Source of the DNA: Marivibrio sp040218065
GTDB taxonomy: Bacteria; Pseudomonadota; Alphaproteobacteria; UBA8366; Aestuariispiraceae
Assembly: GCF_040218065.1 (NCBI RefSeq)
Contig: NZ_JAVJQE010000015.1
Span: forward strand, 372,001 to 436,000
Length of the DNA: 64,000 nt
Direction of reading: 5' to 3'
Below are positions 50,036-58,830 of this stretch, piece by piece (the stretch's first letter is position 1; the number at the start of each line of letters is the position of its first letter). Below the pieces are notes generated by a model, which saw nothing but the letters and a program-made list of their open reading frames with translations, ran no database searches and was not told where the DNA came from. The translations under genes were made by a program, and so were the position numbers.

Positions 50036-50565
50036 GCGCGGCCCCGGCTTTCGAGATCCACAGCGACCTGTCGCCGACCGCGGAGATGGCGAAGGCCTTC
50101 GAGGCCGCGCCGGACATCTTCTCCGAGGAGGTCATGGCGGCCGTCTGGCAGGCGGAGCTCCTGACCTTGCGGGAGGTCAAAGAGCTGACGCCGGTCGGCG
50201 TCGGCGGCGGCGGCGGCCTGCGCGGATCCTTCTTCGCGGCCGATCCGGAAAAGACGGCGGACGGAGTTCTGGGCATGGTCGCCTCGCCGCTGGCCTACGC
50301 CGTCCCGGTCGAGCTGGGATCGAAGCCCCACTTCCCGCCGCTCGACCCGCTGATCGATTGGGTCAGCGCCAAGTTCGGCGTCGGCGGCGCCGAGGCGAAG
50401 TCGATCGCCTACGCGGTCGCCCTCAAGATCGCCGCGAAGGGCACCAAGGGCGCCTTCATGATGAAGGGCGCGCTTGAGAAGGCCGAGCCGCAGTTCCCCG
50501 GCATCTTCGCCGGCGTTCCCGATCGCGTCTTCGAGCGCTTGGCGGCTCAGGGGGGCGGACGATGA
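50032..50565 (+). CDS. neck/virion morphogenesis protein (HK97 gp10-like)
   Basis: 177 residues. EVMAAVWQAELLTLREVKEL and TPVGVGGGGGLRGSFF, then VASPLAYAVPVELGSKPHFP, are the usual blocks of HK97 gp10/Mu G-type tail-completion proteins. Joins head to tail or completes the tail tip. Overlaps the neighbours by four bases. Confidence 0.65.
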   Translation: MSAAPAFEIHSDLSPTAEMAKAFEAAPDIFSEEVMAAVWQAELLTLREVKELTPVGVGGGGGLRGSFFAADPEKTADGVLGMVASPLAYAVPVELGSKPHFPPLDPLIDWVSAKFGVGGAEAKSIAYAVALKIAAKGTKGAFMMKGALEKAEPQFPGIFAGVPDRVFERLAAQGGGR

Positions 50566-51128
50566 CGGCGCTGGCGGACATTCGCGCCGGCGTTCTCGCC
50601 TTCGTCAATGCGACGCCTGGCGTCGGCGTGACGCACGGCTATCAGCGCTACGCGCACAAGGTCTCGGACTTCAAGTCGCTCTACGCCCAGGGTGAGAAGG
50701 TGCTCGGCTTCTTCATCACCCGCACCGGCTGGAGCTGCGAGGAACACGACAGCGCGACCAACCGGATCGTCAACCGCTGGACGATCCGCGGCTTCATGGC
50801 GCTGGAGGACGAAGCCGAGAGCGAGGTCCTGTTCGACCAGGCGCTCGAGGCGATGCGCCAGCAGTTCAACACCGACGAGACGCTGGGCGGCGTCGTCGAC
50901 ACGACGATCGTCGACGGGCGCGCGGGCCTGCAGCTGGAGAGCCAGGAGCCGGTGATGTTCGCCGGGATCCTGTGCCACCAGGCGCGCCTCACGCTATCGA
51001 CCGTGCACTTCGAGGACGTCGGCGCCACCGACGCGATCGACGACTTCCTCCAGGGCGGCGTCGCCTACGACCTGGCGCAGCCCGACGGCGTCAATGAAGC
51101 CGAAGACCTCATCGAACCGGAGCAGTGA
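50562..51128 (+). CDS. tail terminator-like protein (Mu gp37-like)
   Basis: 188 residues. It starts ALADIRAGVLAFVNATPGVG and continues with NRIVNRWTIRGFMALEDEAE, the pattern of gp37/DUF1834-like tail terminators. It should cap the tail tube at the length set by the tape measure. The place before DUF2635 and the sheath agrees. Confidence 0.65.
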   Translation: MTALADIRAGVLAFVNATPGVGVTHGYQRYAHKVSDFKSLYAQGEKVLGFFITRTGWSCEEHDSATNRIVNRWTIRGFMALEDEAESEVLFDQALEAMRQQFNTDETLGGVVDTTIVDGRAGLQLESQEPVMFAGILCHQARLTLSTVHFEDVGATDAIDDFLQGGVAYDLAQPDGVNEAEDLIEPEQ

Positions 51129-51133
51129 GAGCG

Positions 51134-51331
51134 ATGACGAAGGAACACCTGAAGCCCCGCGAGGGCGTCAAGGTCCGCAGCGAGGACGGCTCGCGCTGGA
51201 TCGATCCGAACGGCGAGGCGCTGCCGCTGACCCGTTACTACCGCCTGCGGGTGAAAGACGGCGATCTGGTGAAGACCACGCCGGCCGCCATCGCCAAGGC
51301 GGCCAAGCGTTCGACCGAGAAGGAGGGCTGA
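51134..51331 (+). CDS. DUF2635 protein (Mu gp38-like)
   Basis: 65 residues from ATG 51134. LKPREGVKVRSEDGSRWIDP and GEALPLTRYYRLRVKDGDLV fit DUF2635, the small protein that always precedes the sheath in Mu-like phages. Role in tail assembly is unknown. Confidence 0.78.
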   Translation: MTKEHLKPREGVKVRSEDGSRWIDPNGEALPLTRYYRLRVKDGDLVKTTPAAIAKAAKRSTEKEG

Positions 51332-51335
51332 GACC

Positions 51336-52814
51336 ATGGACGCCATCAGCTTCGACGGCATCCCCGCGACGGCCACGCTGCCGTTCATGTATGTCGAGTT
51401 CGACGCGAGCGCGGCCGACCTCGGCCCCTCGCTCATGCCCTTCCGGATCCTGACGATCGGGCAGCGGCTCGCCGCCGGGACCAAGCCGGCCGGTCAGGTC
51501 GATCGCGTCACGCGCGCCGAGCAGGCCGTCAACTACTACGGCCAGGGCTCCATGCTGGCGCACATGGTCGAGCGGCTGCTGGACAACAACCAGGTGACCG
51601 AGCTGCACGCGCTGGCGCTAGACGACGCCGAAGCCGGCGTCAAGGCGACCTGGTCGATCACGGTCGGCGGCACGGTGAGCGCCGGCACGATCGAGCTTCT
51701 GATCGGCGGCCGACGCGTGCGCGTCGGCGTTGCGACCGGCGACACGCTGGCGGAGATCGCAACCGCGATCGCGGCCGCTATCGAGGCCGTGCCGGATCTG
51801 GCGGTCAACGCCGCCGTCGACGGCGCGACCGACACCCAGGTGAACGTGACGGCGAAGCACAAGGGCGAGGCGCCGAGCGCGCTGGACATCCGGCACAGCT
51901 ACTACGCCGGCCAGGCGCTGCCCGACGGGCTGACGTTGACGATCGCGCAGACGCAGGCCGGGTCCGGCAATCCGGACGTGACGGGTCTGTTCGACGTCCT
52001 CGGCGACACCCACTACAACGTCATCGCCTTCCCCTACACCGACGCCGCCAACCTGACCGTCCTGGAGGCGGAGCTCGCGGATCGGTTCGGCCCGCTGGAG
52101 ATGATCGACGGCGTCGCCTTCATCGCGAAGACGGGCACGCACTCCGAGCTGATCACCTTCGGCGACGGCCGCAACAGCCCGCACGTCTCGGTGATGGACG
52201 CCCACAAGAGCCCGACGCCCACCTGGGAGTGGGCGGCGGCGATCGCCGGCGTCGCGGCCTACTACGGCAACATCGACCCCGGCCGGCCGCTGCAGACGCT
52301 GGTGCTGCAGGGCGTCCTGCCCGAGGCCGAGGCGGACCGCTTCACCAAATTCCCGGAGCGGAACCTGCTCGTGCTCGACGGCGTCTCGACCCACTACGTC
52401 GACGCCGGCGGCCTGGTGCGCATCGAGTATCTGCGCACGATGTACCAGGAGAACGCGCTGGGGGCGGAGGACCGCGCCTACATGGACGTGGAGACGCTGC
52501 TGACGCTCTCCTACCTGCGCTACGACTTCCGGACCTACATCTCCAAGAAGTACCCGCGCCACAAGCTGGGCGACGACGGCAAGAACTACGGCGCCGGTCA
52601 GAAGATCATGACGCCGAAGCTCGGCCGCGCCGAGGCGATCGCCCGCTTCCAGGTCTGGGAGCAGCTGGCGCTGGTCGAGGATGTCGAGCAGTTCAAGCGC
52701 GACCTCATCGTCACGCGCGACGCGCAGAACGTGAACCGCCTCAACTGGCGCCTGCCGCCGAACGTCATCAACCAGTTCCGCCAGGGCGCGGTGCAGATCC
52801 AGTTCCGGCGCTGA
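51336..52814 (+). CDS. tail sheath protein (Mu L-like)
   Basis: 492 residues, the usual length of Mu L. Contractile sheath blocks are ISFDGIPATATLPFMYVEFD, GQGSMLAHMVERLLDNNQ, a central all-beta part, and the conserved C-terminal half (LLTLSYLRYDFRTYISKKYP, KIMTPKLGRAEAIARFQVWE, REVW-type end). It forms the contractile outer tail, so the virion is a myovirus. Confidence 0.88.
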   Translation: MDAISFDGIPATATLPFMYVEFDASAADLGPSLMPFRILTIGQRLAAGTKPAGQVDRVTRAEQAVNYYGQGSMLAHMVERLLDNNQVTELHALALDDAEAGVKATWSITVGGTVSAGTIELLIGGRRVRVGVATGDTLAEIATAIAAAIEAVPDLAVNAAVDGATDTQVNVTAKHKGEAPSALDIRHSYYAGQALPDGLTLTIAQTQAGSGNPDVTGLFDVLGDTHYNVIAFPYTDAANLTVLEAELADRFGPLEMIDGVAFIAKTGTHSELITFGDGRNSPHVSVMDAHKSPTPTWEWAAAIAGVAAYYGNIDPGRPLQTLVLQGVLPEAEADRFTKFPERNLLVLDGVSTHYVDAGGLVRIEYLRTMYQENALGAEDRAYMDVETLLTLSYLRYDFRTYISKKYPRHKLGDDGKNYGAGQKIMTPKLGRAEAIARFQVWEQLALVEDVEQFKRDLIVTRDAQNVNRLNWRLPPNVINQFRQGAVQIQFRR

Positions 52815-52848
52815 GCCGGCCGGATCGCGAGCCTAAGGGAGTAGAGAC

Positions 52849-53202
52849 ATGCGCAAGGCCGGCAAGATCTTCTTCAAGATCGGCGGGACCCAGTACGCCG
52901 CGAAGGGGAACTTCACCTACAATCTGGGCCGCCCCAAGCGGAACCCGATCACGGGCGAGGACGAGGTGCACGGCTTCTCCGAGACGCCGCAGCCCGCCCG
53001 CATCGAGGGTGAGATCACCGACGGGGCGGACCTGGACCTCAAGGCCTTCGTCGAGATCGAGGACGAGACCGTCACGCTGGAGCTCAACAACGGCAAGACC
53101 GTGATGCTGCGCGACGCCTGGTACGCCGCCGACGGCGACGCCCAGACCCAGGAGGGCAACATCCAGGTCCTCTTCCACGCCCCCGCCGGAGAGGAGGTCT
53201 GA
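52849..53202 (+). CDS. tail tube protein (Mu M-like)
   Basis: 117 residues, matching the Mu tail tube family: KAGKIFFKIGGTQYAAKGNF, LGRPKRNPITGEDEVHGFSE, and VMLRDAWYAADGDAQTQEGN. It polymerises into the rigid tube inside the sheath. AAGGGAG precedes the start. Confidence 0.87.
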   Translation: MRKAGKIFFKIGGTQYAAKGNFTYNLGRPKRNPITGEDEVHGFSETPQPARIEGEITDGADLDLKAFVEIEDETVTLELNNGKTVMLRDAWYAADGDAQTQEGNIQVLFHAPAGEEV

Positions 53203-53205
53203 TCC

Positions 53206-53535
53206 ATGGCCGACAAGACCCAAGCGCCCAAGGGCCTGCGCACCGTGAAGCTGACGCATCCGATCCCCGTTAACGGCGAGGACGTCACCGAGCTCAACTT
53301 CTCGGAGCTCGACCTCGGCGTCCTCGAGGACATCGACATTGTGATCGAGGGGCTCGGCGACGATGACGGCGGAACCAAGGTCCGGATCGACCTGGGCCAC
53401 ATCCCGCGTCTCGTCTCCAACATGGCGAACATCCCCTACGCCAGCGCGAAGAAGATCAAGTTCGTCGACGCCGCGAAGATCATGCAGGAGGTGATGGGTT
53501 TTTTGGGAGGGTTCCTCCCAACTGGCGACAAATGA
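53206..53535 (+). CDS. tail assembly chaperone, zero-frame product (Mu gp41 / P2 E type)
   Basis: 109 residues. KLTHPIPVNGEDVTELNFSE and LGHIPRLVSNMANIPYASAK are typical of the Mu gp41/P2 E-type assembly chaperone. Near its end the sequence GGT TTT TTG holds a slippery heptamer, which opens a -1 extension (next entries). The short product is made by ribosomes that do not shift. Confidence 0.85.
   Translation: MADKTQAPKGLRTVKLTHPIPVNGEDVTELNFSELDLGVLEDIDIVIEGLGDDDGGTKVRIDLGHIPRLVSNMANIPYASAKKIKFVDAAKIMQEVMGFLGGFLPTGDK
53499..53519 (+). other. programmed -1 ribosomal frameshift signal in the tail chaperone gene
   Basis: The heptamer T-TTT-TTG (53499-53505) is exactly in the X-XXY-YYZ register of the chaperone frame. 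The bases GGGAGG-GTT-CCTCCC (53505-53519) directly behind can form a hairpin. A -1 shift here continues for 53 codons to the TGA at 53664-53666. P2 uses the same heptamer for E to E+E'. Confidence 0.85.
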
Positions 53536-53666
53536 TGGAGGAGGTCGCCTTCACCTATCACTGGCCGCCGAGCGAGCTGCGAAAGCTCACGGTGCGCGAG
53601 CTGATCAACTGGCATGACGGCGCGCGGCGCATCAACCGCCAGCTCCACCCCGGCCCGCAGAGCTGA
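53505..53666 (+). CDS. tail assembly chaperone, frameshift extension (GpE-type)
   Basis: The -1 frame after 53505 encodes 53 residues containing AFTYHWPPSELRKLTVRELI and NWHDGARRINRQLHPG, which match the GpE family (P2 E' part). Translated as an extension of the upstream chaperone it gives about 153 residues. An ATG at 53532 could also start it alone. The long form is expected to load tape measure onto the tail initiator. Confidence 0.8.
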   Translation, partial: GRVPPNWRQMMEEVAFTYHWPPSELRKLTVRELINWHDGARRINRQLHPGPQS

Positions 53667-53699
53667 TCGGCGGGCCGGACCGCATCGAGGCAGGACGCG

Positions 53700-55490
53700 A
53701 TGGCCGAGTACAATCTCAAGCTCATCTTCCAGGCGGTCGACAAGGTCACCGGCCCGGCCCGCCGCATGGGCCAGGCCGTCAATCGGTTCGCCAGGGACAC
53801 CGGTCTCGATCGCGTCGCCGCGAGCGCGAAGAAGCTCGGCGCGAACTTCGGGAACCTGGTCAAGCAGGCGGGGGCGTTCGCGCTGAAGGGCGGCGTCGCC
53901 GCCGGCGCGCTGTTCGCGATGGTGACCGGCAGCGCGGCCGCGGCGGATCAGCTGGCCAAGACGTCGGACAAGCTGGGAATCGGCGTCGAGGAGCTGCAGG
54001 AGTATCGGCACGCGGCCGACCTGGCGGGGATCAGCCAAGAGACCTTCGACATGGCGCTGCAGCGCTTCACCCGGCGCACGGCCGAAGCGGCGGCCGGAAC
54101 CGGCGTCGCCAAGGACGCGCTGGCCGCGCTGGGGATCCGGCTGAAGGACAGCGAAGGGAACATGCGGCCGACGGGCGCCCTCCTCGAGGAGGTCGCCGAC
54201 AAGATGACGTCGATCGAGGATCCGGCGAAGCGCGTACGCCTGGCCTTCACGTTGTTCGACGCCGAGGGCGTCTCGATGGTCAACATGCTGCGAAACGGCA
54301 GCGACGCCATCCAGGGCGCGCGTGAGGAGGCGCGCAAGCTCGGCCTCATCACCGAGGAGCAGGCGCGCGCGGCCGAGGCCTTCACCGACAACTGGACCCG
54401 CCTGAAGAAGGTGGTGAGCGTCACCGGCCATGCGATCGCCGGAGAGCTGATGCCGCATTTCAGTGCGATGCTGACGACGGTGAAAGACCTCGCGATCGAG
54501 GCGAAGCCCGAGATCATGGAGAGTCTGCGTACAGGCATCGAGCGCGCGGCCGAGGTGCTGCCCGGGCTGCTGGGCGGGCTTTGGTCGCTGGCGAAGGTGA
54601 TGGGTTCGGTTATCGCCACGCTCGCGGGCCTGATCGACACCACGATCGGGTGGGAGGGCGCCGCGATCGCGCTCGCCGTCATTTTGGGCGGAAAGGTGAT
54701 TGTGGCGGCGGTCCTGACCGGCAAGGCCTTCTTCGACCTCGGCAAGGACATCGCGCACGCTGGGAAAAAGATGGCGGGGATGGCCGCTACGCATCTTCCC
54801 AAGTTGTGGGCGGGCCTGATGAAGATGCTGCCTATGCTCGGATCTGCGATCGCGGCGACCTGGGCCTGGACGGCGGCGCTGCTGGCCAACCCGCTTACCT
54901 GGATGGTCGCCGGCGTCATCGCCGGGGCCGCCGCGATCGGGGCGGCCGCCTATGTGATCTACGACAACTGGGAGAAGATCGAGAGCTTCTTCAGGGATCT
55001 CTGGGAGGGCGTCAAGGCGGCCTTCGAGGAGGGCTTCGTCCAGGGCGTCGTGCAGATCCTGAAGAGCTTCAATCCGGCCTCGCTTCTGGCGAGCGCGGTC
55101 GACGGCCTGGTGCAGTATCTGTTCGGCGTCGATCTGGCCAAGATCGGTGCGGAGTGGATGGCCGGTTTCGGGCAAGGTCTGAGCGCGCAGTGGGACAGCA
55201 TCGTGAACTGGCTCGAGGGCGCGATCGATGCGCTTGTCGCCTGGATGCCCAGCTGGGTGAAGGACCGCCTCGGGATCTCCGGCGCGTCCGGATCCTCAAG
55301 CGCGTCGAGCTTCACGCCCGCCGCGCCGAGCGCGCTGGCGCCGGGCGGTGCGGGCGCCGCACGGAACAGGGGCGAGATCTCGGTGCGGTTTGAGAACGCG
55401 CCGGCCAACATGCGCGTCGAGCGCGTCAAGAGCGACAGTCCGGATCTCGACCTCGGCGTCGAGACCGGCCTCGCCATGGGCCAGTCGTGA
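53700..55490 (+). CDS. tail tape measure protein
   Basis: 596 residues. The N-terminal part has FQAVDKVTGPARRMGQAVNR typical of tape measures; hydrophobic segments lie near 55-75, 300-345 and 380-425 (AATWAWTAALLANPLTWMVA); the rest is helical. Length predicts a tail near 90 nm by the usual rule of about 0.15 nm per residue (inference). It follows the frameshifting chaperone as expected. Confidence 0.85.
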   Translation: MAEYNLKLIFQAVDKVTGPARRMGQAVNRFARDTGLDRVAASAKKLGANFGNLVKQAGAFALKGGVAAGALFAMVTGSAAAADQLAKTSDKLGIGVEELQEYRHAADLAGISQETFDMALQRFTRRTAEAAAGTGVAKDALAALGIRLKDSEGNMRPTGALLEEVADKMTSIEDPAKRVRLAFTLFDAEGVSMVNMLRNGSDAIQGAREEARKLGLITEEQARAAEAFTDNWTRLKKVVSVTGHAIAGELMPHFSAMLTTVKDLAIEAKPEIMESLRTGIERAAEVLPGLLGGLWSLAKVMGSVIATLAGLIDTTIGWEGAAIALAVILGGKVIVAAVLTGKAFFDLGKDIAHAGKKMAGMAATHLPKLWAGLMKMLPMLGSAIAATWAWTAALLANPLTWMVAGVIAGAAAIGAAAYVIYDNWEKIESFFRDLWEGVKAAFEEGFVQGVVQILKSFNPASLLASAVDGLVQYLFGVDLAKIGAEWMAGFGQGLSAQWDSIVNWLEGAIDALVAWMPSWVKDRLGISGASGSSSASSFTPAAPSALAPGGAGAARNRGEISVRFENAPANMRVERVKSDSPDLDLGVETGLAMGQS

Positions 55491-55500
55491 GGTCCGCGCG

Positions 55501-56715
55501 ATGAGCTGGCGAGACAACCTTCAGCCCGCGAGCTTCCGAGGCGCGCCCTTCAAGGTGGCCGGCCACAGCAGCGAGATGGGCGGTCAGCGCGCGGCCGTAC
55601 ACGAGACGCCAGGCCGCGACGGCGCCTATGTCGAGGGGTTGGGCGCCAAGCCGCACGACTTCACGATCGACGCCTTCGTGCTCGGCGACGATTACATGGC
55701 CGCGCGCGATCGCGTCATCGAAGCCTGCAATGAGCCGGGCGACGGCTTGCTGGTGCACCCGTACCTCGGCGAGCTGACGGTCGTCTGCAATGGCTGCCGG
55801 GTGAGCGAGAGCACCGGCGAAGGCCGGATGGCCCGGCTTTCCCTCAGCTTCATCCAGCAGGGCGCGAAGCGCTATCCGCGGGAGCGTGCGGACACCGCGG
55901 CGGCCGTCGGGAAGGCGGCTGACGCGGCCGACGCCGCGAGCGCGGACAGCTTCGCCGACGGCTACACCGTCGCCGGCGAGCCCGGCTATGTCGAGGCGGA
56001 CGCCGTCGAGGCGACCGGCGACTTCGCCGACGTCGTTCAGACGGAATCGGCCGGATCCGCCTTGTCGTTCGAGACGGCCGAGCTGGCGCTCTCCCTCGCG
56101 GAAGGGGCGGTCGACCTGGTGCGCAACCCGCCGGACCTGGCGGCGAATGTTCGATCCTTCCTCGGCGGCGTGGGCAACGAGATCCTGAACCGGCTTGGCG
56201 TGACGGCCGTCACGGGCCTGTTCGACCGCGTGACGGCGCTCGTTGATCGCGGGTCCTCGACGGCCAGCTCGGCCTCGACGGCGTTGCAGGGCGCGCCCGG
56301 GCGCTCACGCCTGGCGGCCAACCGGGCGGCCTTCGCCGGCCTCGTCCGACGCCAGGCGGCGATCGAGCTGGCGCGCCAGGCGCCGCGCGCCCAGCTCAAG
56401 ACGGCCGACGAAGCGGTGCAGCTGCGCGATGCGATCGGCGAGCGTCTCGATCGCGAGATGGAGGCCGCGGACGACGAGACCTTTCGGGCGTTGGCGGGCC
56501 TGCGCAGCGCCACGGTGAAGCACCTGAACGCCGTCGCGCCGAGCCTGGCGCGCACGGCCCGCGCGCCAGTACGGATCACCACGCCCAGCCTGGTTCTCGC
56601 CTACCGCCTCCACGGCGACGCCGGGCGCGAGGGCGAGCTGGTCGAGCGCAACCGGATCCGCCATCCCGGTTTCGTGCCCGGCGGCGAGACGCTGGAGGTG
56701 CTGATCGATGGCTGA
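55501..56715 (+). CDS. baseplate/DNA circularisation-type protein (Mu N-like)
   Basis: 404 residues from ATG 55501; the frame is open further upstream but that part is a shadow of the tape measure gene. The N-terminal block SWRDNLQPASFRGAPFKVAG, GHSSEMGGQRAAVHETPGRD, and VTVARLSLSF-like strand pattern fit the DNA_circ_N family. Mu N is a baseplate/hub protein. Overlaps P by eight bases. Confidence 0.82.
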   Translation: MSWRDNLQPASFRGAPFKVAGHSSEMGGQRAAVHETPGRDGAYVEGLGAKPHDFTIDAFVLGDDYMAARDRVIEACNEPGDGLLVHPYLGELTVVCNGCRVSESTGEGRMARLSLSFIQQGAKRYPRERADTAAAVGKAADAADAASADSFADGYTVAGEPGYVEADAVEATGDFADVVQTESAGSALSFETAELALSLAEGAVDLVRNPPDLAANVRSFLGGVGNEILNRLGVTAVTGLFDRVTALVDRGSSTASSASTALQGAPGRSRLAANRAAFAGLVRRQAAIELARQAPRAQLKTADEAVQLRDAIGERLDREMEAADDETFRALAGLRSATVKHLNAVAPSLARTARAPVRITTPSLVLAYRLHGDAGREGELVERNRIRHPGFVPGGETLEVLIDG

Positions 56716-57766
56716 GGTCGAGCTCTGGGTCGACGGCCGGATCCACGCCGGCTGGAAGGAGATGACCGTCACCCGCGCGATCGACGCCGGCGCCGGATCC
56801 TTCCGGTTGGTGCTGAGCGACCGGTGGGGCGGCGACGTCGCCCGCGCCGAGGCGATTCCGGAAGGGGCCGCCTGCATCGTGATGCTCGACGGGCTGCGCG
56901 TCATCACCGGCTGGATCGACGCGGTCGAGCCGGGCGGCGACGCCTCCACCCACGAGATCCTGATCGACGGCCGCGACCGCACCGGGGACCTGGTTGATTG
57001 CTCCGCCGCCGTGACGGGACCGACCGAATGGTACGACCTGACGGTCCTCGACCTGGCGCAGGTTCTGGCCGAGCCCTTCGGCGTGACGGTGACGGCGCCG
57101 CCCGAGCTCATTGGCCGCCCCTTCGCCAAATTCAAAATCGAGGTGGGCGAGAGCCCCTTCGAGGCGATCGAGCGCGCCTGCCGGATGCGCGCCCTGCTGC
57201 CGGCGAGCGACGCCTACGGCAACCTGACGCTGGGCCGTGCGCCCAACGGGACGGCCGTCGGCGCGCTGGTCTATGGGGAGAACATCCTGAGCTGGTCGGC
57301 CCCGCGAAGCGCCAAGGACCGCTTCAGCCAGATCATCGTCAAGGGCCAGCAGCCGGGCGCCGACTATCTGCCGACCGACCAGATCGCCGCGGTCGAGGGG
57401 CGCGCCGGCGACCCCGGCGTCGGTCGCTATCGGCCGAAGGTCATCATCGCCGAGGAGGCCAGCGACACGGCCGCCGCGACCGAGCGCGCCGGCTGGGAGG
57501 TAAGCGTGCGGGCGGCCCGCGGCCGCCAGTTCCGGTGCGAGGTTCAAGGCTGGCGTCAAGCGCCGGGCGAGCCGCTGTGGCGACCGGGCCTGCTGACGCG
57601 GGTTCACCACCCGCAGGCGGGCCTTGATGAGGCGCACATGGTCGTGACGCGGTGCGTCTACAACAAGGGATCGCGCGGCTCGACCACGGGCCTGGAGCTT
57701 TCGCCGCCGGGCGCCTATGACCTGCGCGCCGAGCCGGAGACGCCGCCGGCGGAGAGCTGGCTATGA
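56708..57766 (+). CDS. baseplate hub protein (Mu P/gp44-like, late control D family)
   Basis: 352 residues. EMTVTRAIDAGAGSFRLVLS, VITGWIDAVEPGGDASTHEI, LDLAQVLAEPFGVTVTAPPE and the C-terminal GLLTRVHHPQAGLDEAHMVV belong to the gpP/gp27-like hub family. It links tail tube and spike. Overlaps gp45 by four bases. Confidence 0.85.
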   Translation: MAEVELWVDGRIHAGWKEMTVTRAIDAGAGSFRLVLSDRWGGDVARAEAIPEGAACIVMLDGLRVITGWIDAVEPGGDASTHEILIDGRDRTGDLVDCSAAVTGPTEWYDLTVLDLAQVLAEPFGVTVTAPPELIGRPFAKFKIEVGESPFEAIERACRMRALLPASDAYGNLTLGRAPNGTAVGALVYGENILSWSAPRSAKDRFSQIIVKGQQPGADYLPTDQIAAVEGRAGDPGVGRYRPKVIIAEEASDTAAATERAGWEVSVRAARGRQFRCEVQGWRQAPGEPLWRPGLLTRVHHPQAGLDEAHMVVTRCVYNKGSRGSTTGLELSPPGAYDLRAEPETPPAESWL

Positions 57767-58368
57767 CGAAGCTCAGCCGACAACTAGCCCGCCTGCTGGA
57801 GCCGCTGCGCCGGCGCATCGCGCTGCTGTTCGGCCGCGGCGTCATCACGATGGTCGACGACCAAGGCGGTATCCAGCGCGTTCAAATCCAGGCGCTCGCC
57901 GGCGAGACGCTGGATCGGGTGGAGCGCTTCCAGGAGTATGGCCTCACCTCGCGGCCGCTGTCGGGCGCCATGGCGGTCTTCGCCTCGATCGCGGGCGTTC
58001 GGTCGCATTCGATCGTGCTGGGCGTCGAGGACCGGCGCTACCGCCTGAAGGGCATGACGGGCGGCGAGGTCGCGCTCTATGACGATCAGGGTCAGGTGGT
58101 CTATCTGACGCGCGACGGGATCCGCGTCGAGGGCCTTAACCTGCTGCTGGCGACCGAGGGCGTGCTCCGCCTCGAGGGCGACGTGGTCGAGATCCATGCG
58201 GCGACCCGCCTGCAGACCGACGTCGCCGGCCGCGGCGAGGCGAAGACCCATCAGGGCGGGACGGCCTGGCTCGACGAGAGCTGGGAGACGGGCGCGAGCG
58301 TGACGGCCGAGACCAACGCCGTGCAGCCGCCGGGGTTGGACAGCCAGCATCCGGAGAGGGCCGGCTGA
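57763..58368 (+). CDS. baseplate spike protein (Mu gp45-like)
   Basis: 201 residues. RRRIALLFGRGVITMVDDQG, GVRSHSIVLGVEDRRYRLKG and the repetitive beta C-terminus (VYLTRDGIRVEGLNLLLATE) fit the gp45 OB-fold plus beta-helix spike that pierces the outer membrane. One-base overlap with gp46. Confidence 0.83.
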   Translation: MTKLSRQLARLLEPLRRRIALLFGRGVITMVDDQGGIQRVQIQALAGETLDRVERFQEYGLTSRPLSGAMAVFASIAGVRSHSIVLGVEDRRYRLKGMTGGEVALYDDQGQVVYLTRDGIRVEGLNLLLATEGVLRLEGDVVEIHAATRLQTDVAGRGEAKTHQGGTAWLDESWETGASVTAETNAVQPPGLDSQHPERAG

Positions 58369-58829
58369 TGGACGTGCTGCTCGACTTCAACGAGGAGGCG
58401 ATGACGGCCGATGTCCTGCTGGACGGTCCGGACCTCTCGACCGACGAGGGGCTCAAGACGGCGATCGTCGTCAGCCTCTTCACCGACCGGCGGGCGCCCG
58501 CGTCCTTCCAATTGCCGGCGGGCGACGACGACCCTAGAGGCTTCTGGGGCGATGTCGCGCCGGCGAACGACGTCGAAGGCGACGAGACCGGCTCGCACCT
58601 CTGGCTGCTCGGCCGCGAGAAGGAGACGGAGGAGACGCGCACCCGCGCTGTCGCCTACTGCCGCACCGCCTTGGCTTGGATTGTTGAGGACGGCGTCGCC
58701 GAACGCGTCGACGTCGAGGGCGAATGGGTCGGCCGCGGCCGGCTGGGCCTGAAGATCACCGTCCATCGGCCGGCGACGACGCCGGCGGCCTACAGCTTCG
58801 CCTGGGACACTGCCGGGGAGACCGCCTGA
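58368..58829 (+). CDS. baseplate wedge protein (Mu gp46-like)
   Basis: 153 residues. SLFTDRRAPASFQLPAGDDD, PRGFWGD, HLWLLGREKETEETRTRAVA and VDVEGEWVGRGRLGLKITVH match the Mu gp46/GpW-like wedge family. It attaches the baseplate J protein to the hub. Confidence 0.83.
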   Translation: MDVLLDFNEEAMTADVLLDGPDLSTDEGLKTAIVVSLFTDRRAPASFQLPAGDDDPRGFWGDVAPANDVEGDETGSHLWLLGREKETEETRTRAVAYCRTALAWIVEDGVAERVDVEGEWVGRGRLGLKITVHRPATTPAAYSFAWDTAGETA

Positions 58830-58830
58830 T

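Noticed and set aside
53436..55175. Long minus-strand frame opposite the tape measure gene
   Set aside because: Shadow of the tape measure and chaperone genes; no motifs.
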